DNA of 25,649 nucleotides from positions 44,713 to 70,361 of the forward strand of contig DIPO01000061.1 of the NCBI GenBank assembly GCA_002427045.1, written 5' to 3'. Each line of letters starts with the position of its first letter. The stretch's first letter is position 1. Both the position numbers and the translations under genes were made by a program. This stretch comes from Firmicutes bacterium UBA5486 (GTDB taxonomy: Bacteria; Bacillota; UBA4882; UBA10575). The notes below the pieces were generated by a model. It was given only the letters and a program-made list of their open reading frames with translations. It ran no database searches and was not told where the DNA came from. Shown here one piece after another: positions 7,685 to 14,357 of the stretch.

Positions 7685-8581
7685 TTACCCTTTAATCGCC
7701 CCTGCTGAAACTCCTTCCGTGATTTTATTCCGGAATACTAAATAAAACGACAGCAAAGGCAGTAACCCAATTACTAAGGCAGCAAACTGTTTGCCATAAT
7801 CTGATGATAAAGCACTGGAGAACTTCATAATACCAACAGGTAATGATTTCATTTCATCCGTTGAAACTAGGATATTAATTAGCATAAATTCATTCCAAAC
7901 TGCCAACACATTTAAAATGGCCAGTGTTGAAACAACCGGTTTTGCCATTGGAATAATGATTGCACCAAAAATCTTAAAATAGCCTGCCCCGTCAATCCTT
8001 GCCGATTCAACAATTGAATCATGAATACTCTTAACATACTCAGTACATAAATAAACGCCAATTGGAAGCCCAAAGCCAACGTAGGGAATTAACACCCCTA
8101 AACGAGTGTCAAGCAGGTTTAATGTATTAGCCATTAAAAATAGAGGTACCATAATTGATTGAATTGTCAATAAAATACCAATCACAAAACTACCGTAAAG
8201 AAAAGGAGTAGCCTTTGATTTAATTTTAGCAAAAGCAAAGGCAGCCGCTAACGACAAAAAGACTACCGCAATCGTAGAAATAGATGTATAAAAAACACTA
8301 TTAAAAATAAGTTTACCCATGCCTGCAATCTTCCAAGCTAAACTATAATTTTTAAAGAACCAGTTAATTGGCAAACCCAAGCGATTGAACTGAAATTCCT
8401 GAGTCGTCTTAAACGAACTAAGAGCAAGCCAAATTAAAGGCAAAATCGATAGCACGGTAAAAAGCGAAAGAATTATCCCAAAGAAAAGCCGAGAAAATAA
8501 ACTGGTTTCATTCTTCATCAAGTTTGTTTTAGGCTGCGATTTTTTTTCAGGATTGGTAATTGTCTGCGGAATCATTTTCAT
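7685..8581 (-). CDS. Sugar ABC transporter permease, MalG type
   Basis: A 298-residue inner-membrane permease of the CUT1 (carbohydrate uptake) family. It has a hydrophilic N-terminus of about 30 residues, then six predicted membrane segments. The EAA loop, ESARIDGAGYFKIFGAIIIP, contacts the ATPase. The C-terminus, RNKITEGVSAGAIKG, is typical of MalG-type permeases. Its ATGA start overlaps the stop of the MalF-type permease by four bases, so the two subunits are translationally coupled. Together with the binding protein they would import N-acetylglucosamine disaccharides, judged by the neighbours rather than the permease sequence. Confidence 0.94.
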   Translation of the reverse strand: MKMIPQTITNPEKKSQPKTNLMKNETSLFSRLFFGIILSLFTVLSILPLIWLALSSFKTTQEFQFNRLGLPINWFFKNYSLAWKIAGMGKLIFNSVFYTSISTIAVVFLSLAAAFAFAKIKSKATPFLYGSFVIGILLTIQSIMVPLFLMANTLNLLDTRLGVLIPYVGFGLPIGVYLCTEYVKSIHDSIVESARIDGAGYFKIFGAIIIPMAKPVVSTLAILNVLAVWNEFMLINILVSTDEMKSLPVGIMKFSSALSSDYGKQFAALVIGLLPLLSFYLVFRNKITEGVSAGAIKG

Positions 8582-9489
8582 TCTTCTCTCCCTCCAAATC
8601 TCTTCTCTGCAAGCTTCGTAATAATAATTAAGAGAAAACTAAATACTACCATAAAGGTTGAAACCGCATTAGCCATTGGATAATTCGGTGCTCCTCGGAA
8701 CGCAGTATCATACATATACAAAGCCAAAACCGATGTTCTTCTCGCCGGATTACCACCTGTCATCGCAAAAATTAGGCCAAAGCTTTTTAGGGATCCGGAA
8801 ATTGCTAGGATTGATGAGGTAACGATTACCCCGGAAAGTGCAGGAAGAATTACGTATCTTAAACTCTGCCATTCGCTGGCCCCATCAATTTTAGCTGCCT
8901 CAATCACTTCTGGATTAATCTTTTGGAGGTTAGCTAGAAAAATAATAAAATAAGTTCCGGTATAATACCAAAGCATAACAAGAAGAACAGGGATAATTGC
9001 TGTACGAGGATTTGATAAAAGGCTATTTTCCCATCCTGGTTTAAAATGCCGCATTAATTCAGTAAAAGGCCCATAGGGTGAGAAAATCGTCTGCCATAGA
9101 ATCCCCACAATCACAGAAGAGATAACACAGGGCAAATAAATAACTGTTTGAAAGAAACCTTTGTTGCGAACTTGATTTCTATGTAAAGCATAAGCCAGAA
9201 CAAAACCCAAGGGAATTTGGCCAAAAACTGAAATCAATACAATATAAAGATTGTTTTTTAAAGAAATCCAAAAATATTGATCCTTCCACATTCTAGCGTA
9301 ATTATTAAACCCAATAAAATTGATTGGGGTTGAGCCGCCAAAAATCTGTCCTCCAGAGTAATCACTAACACTCATCCAGATGGAGAATACCATCGGAAAC
9401 GCCATCACTGCAAAATAGAGAAGTACAGCAGGCAAGACTAAGAAAAGGTAAGCACGACGTTCTTCTTTTTTAGCCTGGTACTGTTTCAT
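8578..9489 (-). CDS. Sugar ABC transporter permease, MalF/UgpA type
   Basis: A 303-residue CUT1 permease. It opens with a short charged N-terminus followed by LFLVLPAVLLYFAVMAFPM, and has about six membrane segments. The EAA loop is EAAKIDGASEWQSLRYVILP. It forms the heterodimeric channel with the downstream MalG-type permease. The ribosome binding site GGGAGGGAG lies just before the ATG. A 146-base gap with a hairpin separates it from the upstream binding-protein gene. No ATPase gene is present in the window, so a shared MsmK/UgpC-type ATPase encoded elsewhere must energise the system. Confidence 0.94.
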   Translation of the reverse strand: MKQYQAKKEERRAYLFLVLPAVLLYFAVMAFPMVFSIWMSVSDYSGGQIFGGSTPINFIGFNNYARMWKDQYFWISLKNNLYIVLISVFGQIPLGFVLAYALHRNQVRNKGFFQTVIYLPCVISSVIVGILWQTIFSPYGPFTELMRHFKPGWENSLLSNPRTAIIPVLLVMLWYYTGTYFIIFLANLQKINPEVIEAAKIDGASEWQSLRYVILPALSGVIVTSSILAISGSLKSFGLIFAMTGGNPARRTSVLALYMYDTAFRGAPNYPMANAVSTFMVVFSFLLIIITKLAEKRFGGREE

Positions 9490-9572
9490 CTTTACTCCCT
9501 CCCTAATTAAATAACTTCAACCTCTTGCGCATTAAAACTAGCTTGATAAAGAAACTAGCAATAAAAGAGGGG

Positions 9573-9591
9573 TGAGACCTTGCAGGTCTCA
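9573..9591 (-). terminator. Hairpin between binding-protein and permease genes (partial terminator or mRNA stabiliser)
   Basis: TGAGACC and GGTCTCA form a perfect 7-bp stem with a 5-base loop. On the minus strand it is followed by CCCCTCTTTTATT, a weak U-rich tail. It sits between the binding-protein gene and the first permease gene. In such operons this kind of hairpin commonly lets the binding protein be made in excess of the permeases. An overlapping alternative pairing (CCTTGC 9578-9583 with GCAAGG 9609-9614) is also possible. Confidence 0.55.
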
Positions 9592-9635
9592 GAGATATAC
9601 TGCTACCCGCAAGGCCTTGTCAAAAGGATTTTACC

Positions 9636-10946
9636 TTACTTTTTTGCCCAAGTATCGTAAGCAGCTTGGACTCTTTTCGCCACTTGTTCAGGAGTGGCTA
9701 AACCTAAACCAATCTCTTGCAAACCTATATTAATAGGAATACATATATCAGTAGCTATTTGATCATCAAGAACGTATGTTCCATTAACACGCCCATAGAA
9801 AAGGCCACGCTCTTGCGCCAAAGGTTCAAGTTGATCACTAGTTACACCTTTCCGTGAAGGGAAAGCTGCTCCAGTTTCCATACGCAACTTCTGTACTTCC
9901 TCGGAAGTAAGCCATTCTATTAGTCTCCAAGCTGCTTTTTCCTCAGCAGAGCCGGCCTTAAGTTTAGCACTCATCCCGAAGCCAACACCCGGAACTGAAG
10001 AGGTAGTTCCGCTAACAACTTCTCCCGAAATTGCGGGGAAGACAGTTATAACAATTTTCTTTTGTTTTTCCGGTGAAATAAGAGCTTGACCAGTGGTCGG
10101 ATCAGTTAAAAAAGCACCTGCTTTCCAATCACCATCAATCATAAACGGTGCTTTACCGGCAGCAAATAAGGCAGCAACTTCTCCATAAGGAGTCTGCATA
10201 ACATTACGATTTAACACTCCATCAGTGAAAAGCTGTTGATAAAATTTAAGAGCATCTACAAATTCTTTATCTGTAAACTTGACTTTACCAGCGATAAACT
10301 GATCGACTTTCGCATCACCCGCGATTCGACCAGAGATCATACTGAATAACACAGACTGCATTACCCAATCATCTTGCGCGCCTACTAAGACTACATCTTT
10401 TCCAGCTGCCTTTAATGGAGCAACCATATCTTTTAAATCTTGATAGGTCTTTGGCATTTTTAAGTTTAGTTCTTCTAATAATTCAGTGTTTACAAACATT
10501 ACATGGGTTGCAGTAAGGCCAATCGGTAATTCACCCAAATATCCTCCGGCCTGAGGGCGTAAAGCCGCTTCAGAGAATTCATTTCTCTTCTCACCTAAAA
10601 ACGGGGTAAGGTCTTTAACCAGTTTTTTAGTATGAAGAGTAGTAGAACGACCACCCGGCCACATATAAATTACATCAGGCAATCTTCCCGCAGCAGCATA
10701 AGACTCAGTTTTATGATGGAAAGGTTCGCCAAAAAGGTCTTCCCGGACAATTTTAATATCCGGATTATTCTTTTCAAAAGCTTCCCACACTTCGGTAAGT
10801 TCCCGGGAAGCACCAGGGCTACTAGCATCAAAATAGTTAAGCACTCGAAGCGTAACCTTTTTAGCCGCAAGCGTCCCCATTGGTAATAAGGAGATTACCA
10901 AAACCACCAATAAAACCATCAGCATTTTTGATTTCCGAAAAGTCAT
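9636..10946 (-). CDS. Extracellular sugar-binding protein of ABC importer (family 1)
   Basis: A 436-residue periplasmic or extracellular binding protein. The signal peptide comprises a basic start (MTFRKSK), a hydrophobic core (MLMVLLVVLVISLLPMG) and a probable cleavage after TLAA. There is no lipobox cysteine, so it is not a lipoprotein. The mature part follows the family 1 pattern: LRVLNYFDAS, ELTEVWEAFEKNNPDIKIV, GRLPDVIYMWPGG, AALFAAGKAPFMIDGDW and AAWRLIEWLTSEEVQKL. It captures the sugar for the two permeases downstream. The ligand, probably chitobiose or short chito-oligosaccharides, is inferred from the surrounding GH94, GH20 and nagB genes. The ribosome binding site AAGGGGGT lies seven bases before the ATG. 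This is the first gene of the operon, about 340 bases downstream of its promoter. Confidence 0.92.
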   Translation of the reverse strand: MTFRKSKMLMVLLVVLVISLLPMGTLAAKKVTLRVLNYFDASSPGASRELTEVWEAFEKNNPDIKIVREDLFGEPFHHKTESYAAAGRLPDVIYMWPGGRSTTLHTKKLVKDLTPFLGEKRNEFSEAALRPQAGGYLGELPIGLTATHVMFVNTELLEELNLKMPKTYQDLKDMVAPLKAAGKDVVLVGAQDDWVMQSVLFSMISGRIAGDAKVDQFIAGKVKFTDKEFVDALKFYQQLFTDGVLNRNVMQTPYGEVAALFAAGKAPFMIDGDWKAGAFLTDPTTGQALISPEKQKKIVITVFPAISGEVVSGTTSSVPGVGFGMSAKLKAGSAEEKAAWRLIEWLTSEEVQKLRMETGAAFPSRKGVTSDQLEPLAQERGLFYGRVNGTYVLDDQIATDICIPINIGLQEIGLGLATPEQVAKRVQAAYDTWAKK

Positions 10947-11290
10947 ACAAAATACCCCCTTAATTTTGTTTTGGCATACATTCTGTCAAATCTAGGCTGA
11001 ATAACTGTTGTCTAAAAATTATGCCTATTTATCTACTATTACATTGCATAATTCGACAACATTAAACTCTTTAATTAGTAGTTATCCCCTCCTTTCTCCT
11101 TAATGATGATTGTAAAAGATGATTCAGTTAATAGTAATGGTCAAAATAGCTAGGTTAAGTGCATGTTAGTTATTTTCATACTGAAATTAAGTGCTTAATA
11201 AAAATGCGACGTTCTTCTGCTTTTTTCGCTCGTACTAACTTAAAAGAAATCCCTTTATAAACTATTTATTAATATAACTTTTACGGTTTT

Positions 11291-11319
11291 ATAGTATCAT
11301 ACTAAATTTTAACTGTCAA
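11291..11319 (-). promoter_or_regulatory. Promoter of the importer/nagB operon with overlapping palindromes
   Basis: On the minus strand TTGACA (11314-11319) and TACTAT (11291-11296) are 17 bases apart, giving a strong promoter. The -10 overlaps the perfect palindrome TAGTAT-C-ATACTA (11292-11304). The -35 lies inside the dyad ATTTTAA-N7-TTAAAAT (11306-11326). Either is well placed for a repressor to block RNA polymerase; the divergently encoded ROK protein is the obvious candidate. Confidence 0.7.
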
Positions 11320-11354
11320 TTAAAATAATTTATATTAGTCTTCAAACCACTTTT

Positions 11355-11376
11355 TTAAGCTATTTCTCCAGCTTAA
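11355..11376. promoter_or_regulatory. Dyad symmetry between the divergent promoters
   Basis: TTAAGCT (11355-11361) and AGCTTAA (11370-11376) form a perfect 7-bp inverted repeat with an 8-base centre. It lies between the two -35 elements, where a dimeric regulator could act on both promoters. It could equally be a small hairpin with no regulatory role. Confidence 0.35.
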
Positions 11377-11462
11377 TAAGGCTCTGCTGTTTTTTATGCC
11401 CGAAAAATAAGATGTTTTTATTCTTTGCTACTGCTTTTATATTAGGTTATATTTTAACTATC

Positions 11463-11491
11463 TTGACATTTTATAAAGATCATAGTAAACT
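11463..11491 (+). promoter_or_regulatory. Promoter of the ROK regulator operon
   Basis: TTGACA (11463-11468) and TAAACT (11486-11491) are separated by 17 bases, about 40 bases upstream of the ROK start codon. The 12-mer ATTTTAACTATC abuts the -35 directly; a copy with one difference overlaps the divergent promoter, which suggests shared control and autoregulation. Confidence 0.72.
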
Positions 11492-11531
11492 TTAAATGAT
11501 TTATTTCTTATTGAAAAAAAGGTGAGATATA

Positions 11532-12710
11532 ATGAGTAAAGAAAGACGAGGGTTAAATAGCACCAGTATAATCAGATCATACAATGTTGCTTCTATCTTA
11601 CAGACTATCTATAGAGAAGGTACTTGTTCACGGGCAAAATTAGCTGAGGTTACCAAGATGAGCCCGTCCACGGTAACGAGGATTGTAAGCGAGCTTCTTG
11701 CTCAAGGCATCGTTGTTGAGCATGGCATTGGTGAATCAGATGGTGGACGTAAACCTGTTTTTTTAAAGCTTAGCTACGATAAACTTTATATTGTCGGTAT
11801 TCAGATCCGCAGAGATCAAGTGGCTTTAGGTATTTCTGATCTTAAAGGAAAGCTAATGCAAAAAAGCAGTTACTCCCCTTATTCTCTTGAACCTGATACT
11901 TTAATCCGAGAGTTAGTTCAAGAATTTGAAAACCTTTTGGAAAACTCTAAGATAAAAAGGAAGCATATTCTAGGTATTGGCGTTGCTATTTCTGGAATAG
12001 TCGAAAGTAAACAGGGGGTTTTGTTACACTCCGTCAACCTCGGTTGGCGTAATATTAAAATTGCCAAGATTCTCGAAGATAAATTAGGTTTCCCAGTAGT
12101 AGTAGAAAATGATGCTAATGCTGCCGCTTTAGCCGAATTATGGTTTGGAGGTGCTAAAGATGTTTCTAACTTTCTTTATCTAAAAACAAGCACTGGAGTC
12201 GGAGCCGGAATCGTTTATAATAGAAAATTATTAACCGGCCCGCGGGGAATGGCTGGAGAAATTGGACATATTCCTTTACGAAAAAATGGTTACCAATGCC
12301 GTTGTGGACAGAAAGGCTGCCTTGAGGCTTACCTGTATCTTCCCGATGTACTCAAACGATATCAAATGGAAAGTGGTGAAGAAATTAATGATTGCTTTGA
12401 ATTCTATGCTAAAGCTAGTAACCAAGACCCGGTGGCAACTCTAATCTTTGAAGAACTGGTAGGGGCTCTTTCAATTGCTGTTTCCCTCAGTGGAGGAATA
12501 CTTGATCTTGATATGGTAGTAATTGGTGGAGTATGGGCTAATTTTAAAGAAGCACTAATTGAAAGGTTAGAAGATAATTTTCAGACGATTTTAGAGCGTA
12601 ACGGACTAAAAAAACCATTTTCCGTAATTAGCTCAACATTAGGAGAAGACTCTGATCTTTTAGGTGCGGTAGGGTTAGTTACAAACCAGTGGTTTACACC
12701 ATCTATTTAA
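11532..12710 (+). CDS. ROK-family transcriptional regulator (NagC/XylR type)
   Basis: A 392-residue protein. The N-terminal winged helix-turn-helix (about residues 10-75) contains ILQTIYREGTCSRAKLAEVT followed by MSPSTVTRIVSELLAQGI, and the wing ends GGRKPVFLKL. The ROK sugar-binding part follows: ENDANAAALAELWFGG, GEIGHIPL and the zinc motif CRCGQKGCLEAY. The kinase-type DxGxT loop is replaced by GIQIRRDQVALGI, so it is a regulator and not a sugar kinase. NagC/XylR proteins repress sugar operons and release DNA on binding their sugar or sugar phosphate. It is divergent from the importer operon and first in the operon with the chitobiose phosphorylase, so it probably controls both and itself. 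The start follows AAAGGTGAG. Inducer not known; a GlcNAc derivative is likely. Confidence 0.93.
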   Translation: MSKERRGLNSTSIIRSYNVASILQTIYREGTCSRAKLAEVTKMSPSTVTRIVSELLAQGIVVEHGIGESDGGRKPVFLKLSYDKLYIVGIQIRRDQVALGISDLKGKLMQKSSYSPYSLEPDTLIRELVQEFENLLENSKIKRKHILGIGVAISGIVESKQGVLLHSVNLGWRNIKIAKILEDKLGFPVVVENDANAAALAELWFGGAKDVSNFLYLKTSTGVGAGIVYNRKLLTGPRGMAGEIGHIPLRKNGYQCRCGQKGCLEAYLYLPDVLKRYQMESGEEINDCFEFYAKASNQDPVATLIFEELVGALSIAVSLSGGILDLDMVVIGGVWANFKEALIERLEDNFQTILERNGLKKPFSVISSTLGEDSDLLGAVGLVTNQWFTPSI

Positions 12711-12850
12711 CTAAAGCGTATTAAAAACAGATTAATGCTAGAGTCTAAATACTTTTAGTTTTATTTAATCAATTATGGAGATCTTTAATAATTATGCAAT
12801 TCCTCTAAAAAATGGTTTAACTAATGATATATAGTAAGGGAGAAATAAAC

Positions 12851-14272
12851 ATGATAAAATTTGGAACCGGTGGTTGGCGAGCTCTAATTGGCGAAGAGTT
12901 TACTAAAGATAATGTACGTCTCCTTGCTCAGGCTGTTGCTGAAATGATGAAACTTCATCAATCAAAAGCAAATGGTTTGGATTTTAGTATTGTAATTGGA
13001 TATGACCGAAGATTCTTATCAGATAAAGCCGCAAAATGGATGGCGGAAGTAATAGCCGGTAATGGAATAAAAGTTTACTTTATCGCACGGGTGGCGCCAA
13101 CTCCTTTGGTCATGTATACCGTGAAAAAGTTAAAAACTTTTTTTGGGGCAACCATAACAGCCAGTCATAACCCTGCTGATTACAATGGGGTAAAACTCTT
13201 TACTCAAGGTGGTAAAGATGCTACAGAAACGGTAACCACATTTCTTGAAGCTCTTCTCGAAAAGATTCATTCGGAAGATATCTGCTCAGTTGATTTTGAA
13301 CAGGGTAAAAAAGAAAACCTAATTATATTTATTGATCCATTTAATGATTACATTGATACTATCTTAGGAATGATTGACATCGATGCTATTAGAGAAAGAA
13401 AGCTGCGCGTAGTTCTTGATCCCATGTATGGTGTAGCTAAAACCTCTTTACAGACTATCCTCGTAACCGCCCGTTGTGAACTGATGATCTTTCATGACCG
13501 TCATGATACTTTGTTCGGTGGCCGACTCCCCTCCCCCTCCACCCACACTCTTCATCGCTTAAGAGATACTGTGGTAGAAAACGGTTATGATATCGGAATT
13601 GGTACCGATGGCGATGCCGACCGGATCGGGATTATCGATGAACAAGGTAATTTCATTCATCCCAATAATATTTTGGCCTTATTATACTATTATTTATTAA
13701 AATATAAAGAGTGGAAAGGTGGAGTCGTTAGAAATATTTCCACCACCCATCTTTTGGATGAAATTGCTCATGGGTTTGGGGAAGAATGCTATGAGGTGCC
13801 CGTTGGTTTCAAACATATCAGTGCCAAAATGGAAGAGACAAATGCGTTAATTGGAGGGGAAAGTAGCGGCGGCTTAACAATCCGAGGCCATATCCTTGGG
13901 AAAGATGGGATTTTTGCCGCCAGTCTCCTAATTGAACTACTAAGTATCACCGGAAAAAGCTTATCTGAGATGTTAGAAGAGATTAACCAAAAGTTTGGGT
14001 ATTATTATATGGTAGAAAAGAACATCCGTTTCAAACCGGATCAAAAAGAAGAACTGATTGAGAAGTTGTTTACAAAAAAAGAACTTCCCGACTTTGGCTT
14101 CAAAATTCAACACGTGAGTTATCAAGATGGAATAAAGGTCTACTTTGAAAACGGCGGTTGGATTAGTACTCGGTTTTCCGGGACTGAGCCTTTATTACGG
14201 ATCTATGCAGAAATGAATAATGAAAAATCAGCCTCCGCACTCTGCGATATAATGGAAGGTTTTTTAGATTAA
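12851..14272 (+). CDS. Alpha-D-phosphohexomutase (probable GlcNAc-1-P/GlcNAc-6-P mutase)
   Basis: A 473-residue four-domain phosphohexomutase. The phosphoserine loop is TASHNP (Ser105). The magnesium loop is GTDGDADR with Asp253, Asp255 and Asp257. The sugar-binding loop is GGESSGG (335-341), and the phosphate-binding loop RFSGTEPLLRIY lies near the C-terminus. The start at 12851 is preceded by AAGGGAG; an in-frame ATG at 12824 lacks one. Members act on glucose, mannose, glucosamine or GlcNAc phosphates. Sitting directly upstream of the chitobiose phosphorylase, it most likely converts the GlcNAc-1-P released there into GlcNAc-6-P. The 140 bases between it and the ROK gene show no clear promoter or terminator, so the genes are probably cotranscribed. 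Confidence 0.92.
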   Translation: MIKFGTGGWRALIGEEFTKDNVRLLAQAVAEMMKLHQSKANGLDFSIVIGYDRRFLSDKAAKWMAEVIAGNGIKVYFIARVAPTPLVMYTVKKLKTFFGATITASHNPADYNGVKLFTQGGKDATETVTTFLEALLEKIHSEDICSVDFEQGKKENLIIFIDPFNDYIDTILGMIDIDAIRERKLRVVLDPMYGVAKTSLQTILVTARCELMIFHDRHDTLFGGRLPSPSTHTLHRLRDTVVENGYDIGIGTDGDADRIGIIDEQGNFIHPNNILALLYYYLLKYKEWKGGVVRNISTTHLLDEIAHGFGEECYEVPVGFKHISAKMEETNALIGGESSGGLTIRGHILGKDGIFAASLLIELLSITGKSLSEMLEEINQKFGYYYMVEKNIRFKPDQKEELIEKLFTKKELPDFGFKIQHVSYQDGIKVYFENGGWISTRFSGTEPLLRIYAEMNNEKSASALCDIMEGFLD

Positions 14273-14357
14273 AGGATTATTTAACCGTAAGACCAGCAAC
14301 GAACTACGAGGTGCTTTATGCAATTCTCTCATCTACTAAAACAAAGGAGAAGAAAAA

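Larger units (their letters stand above)
10947..11531. promoter_or_regulatory. Divergent control region between the importer operon and the ROK operon
   Basis: This 585-base AT-rich stretch has no convincing gene. It holds two outward-facing promoters (11291-11319 minus, 11463-11491 plus), palindromes on the minus promoter, a 12-base motif present near-identically at both promoters (11306-11317 ATTTTAACTGTC, 11451-11462 ATTTTAACTATC), and a 7-bp dyad at 11355-11376. The minus-strand transcript would carry a leader of about 340 nt. That leader contains a purine-rich block at 11086-11102 resembling a ribosome binding site but with no open frame behind it. Confidence 0.7.

Noticed and set aside
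10950..10990. TTGACA on the minus strand just before the binding-protein gene as a second promoter
   Set aside because: The matching -10 would be AAATTA, a poor match, and the transcript would start at or inside the ribosome binding site.
11036..11062. Seven-codon open frame on the minus strand in the importer leader
   Set aside because: The only nearby ribosome-binding-like block is more than 20 bases away, and so short a frame is not meaningful without conservation.
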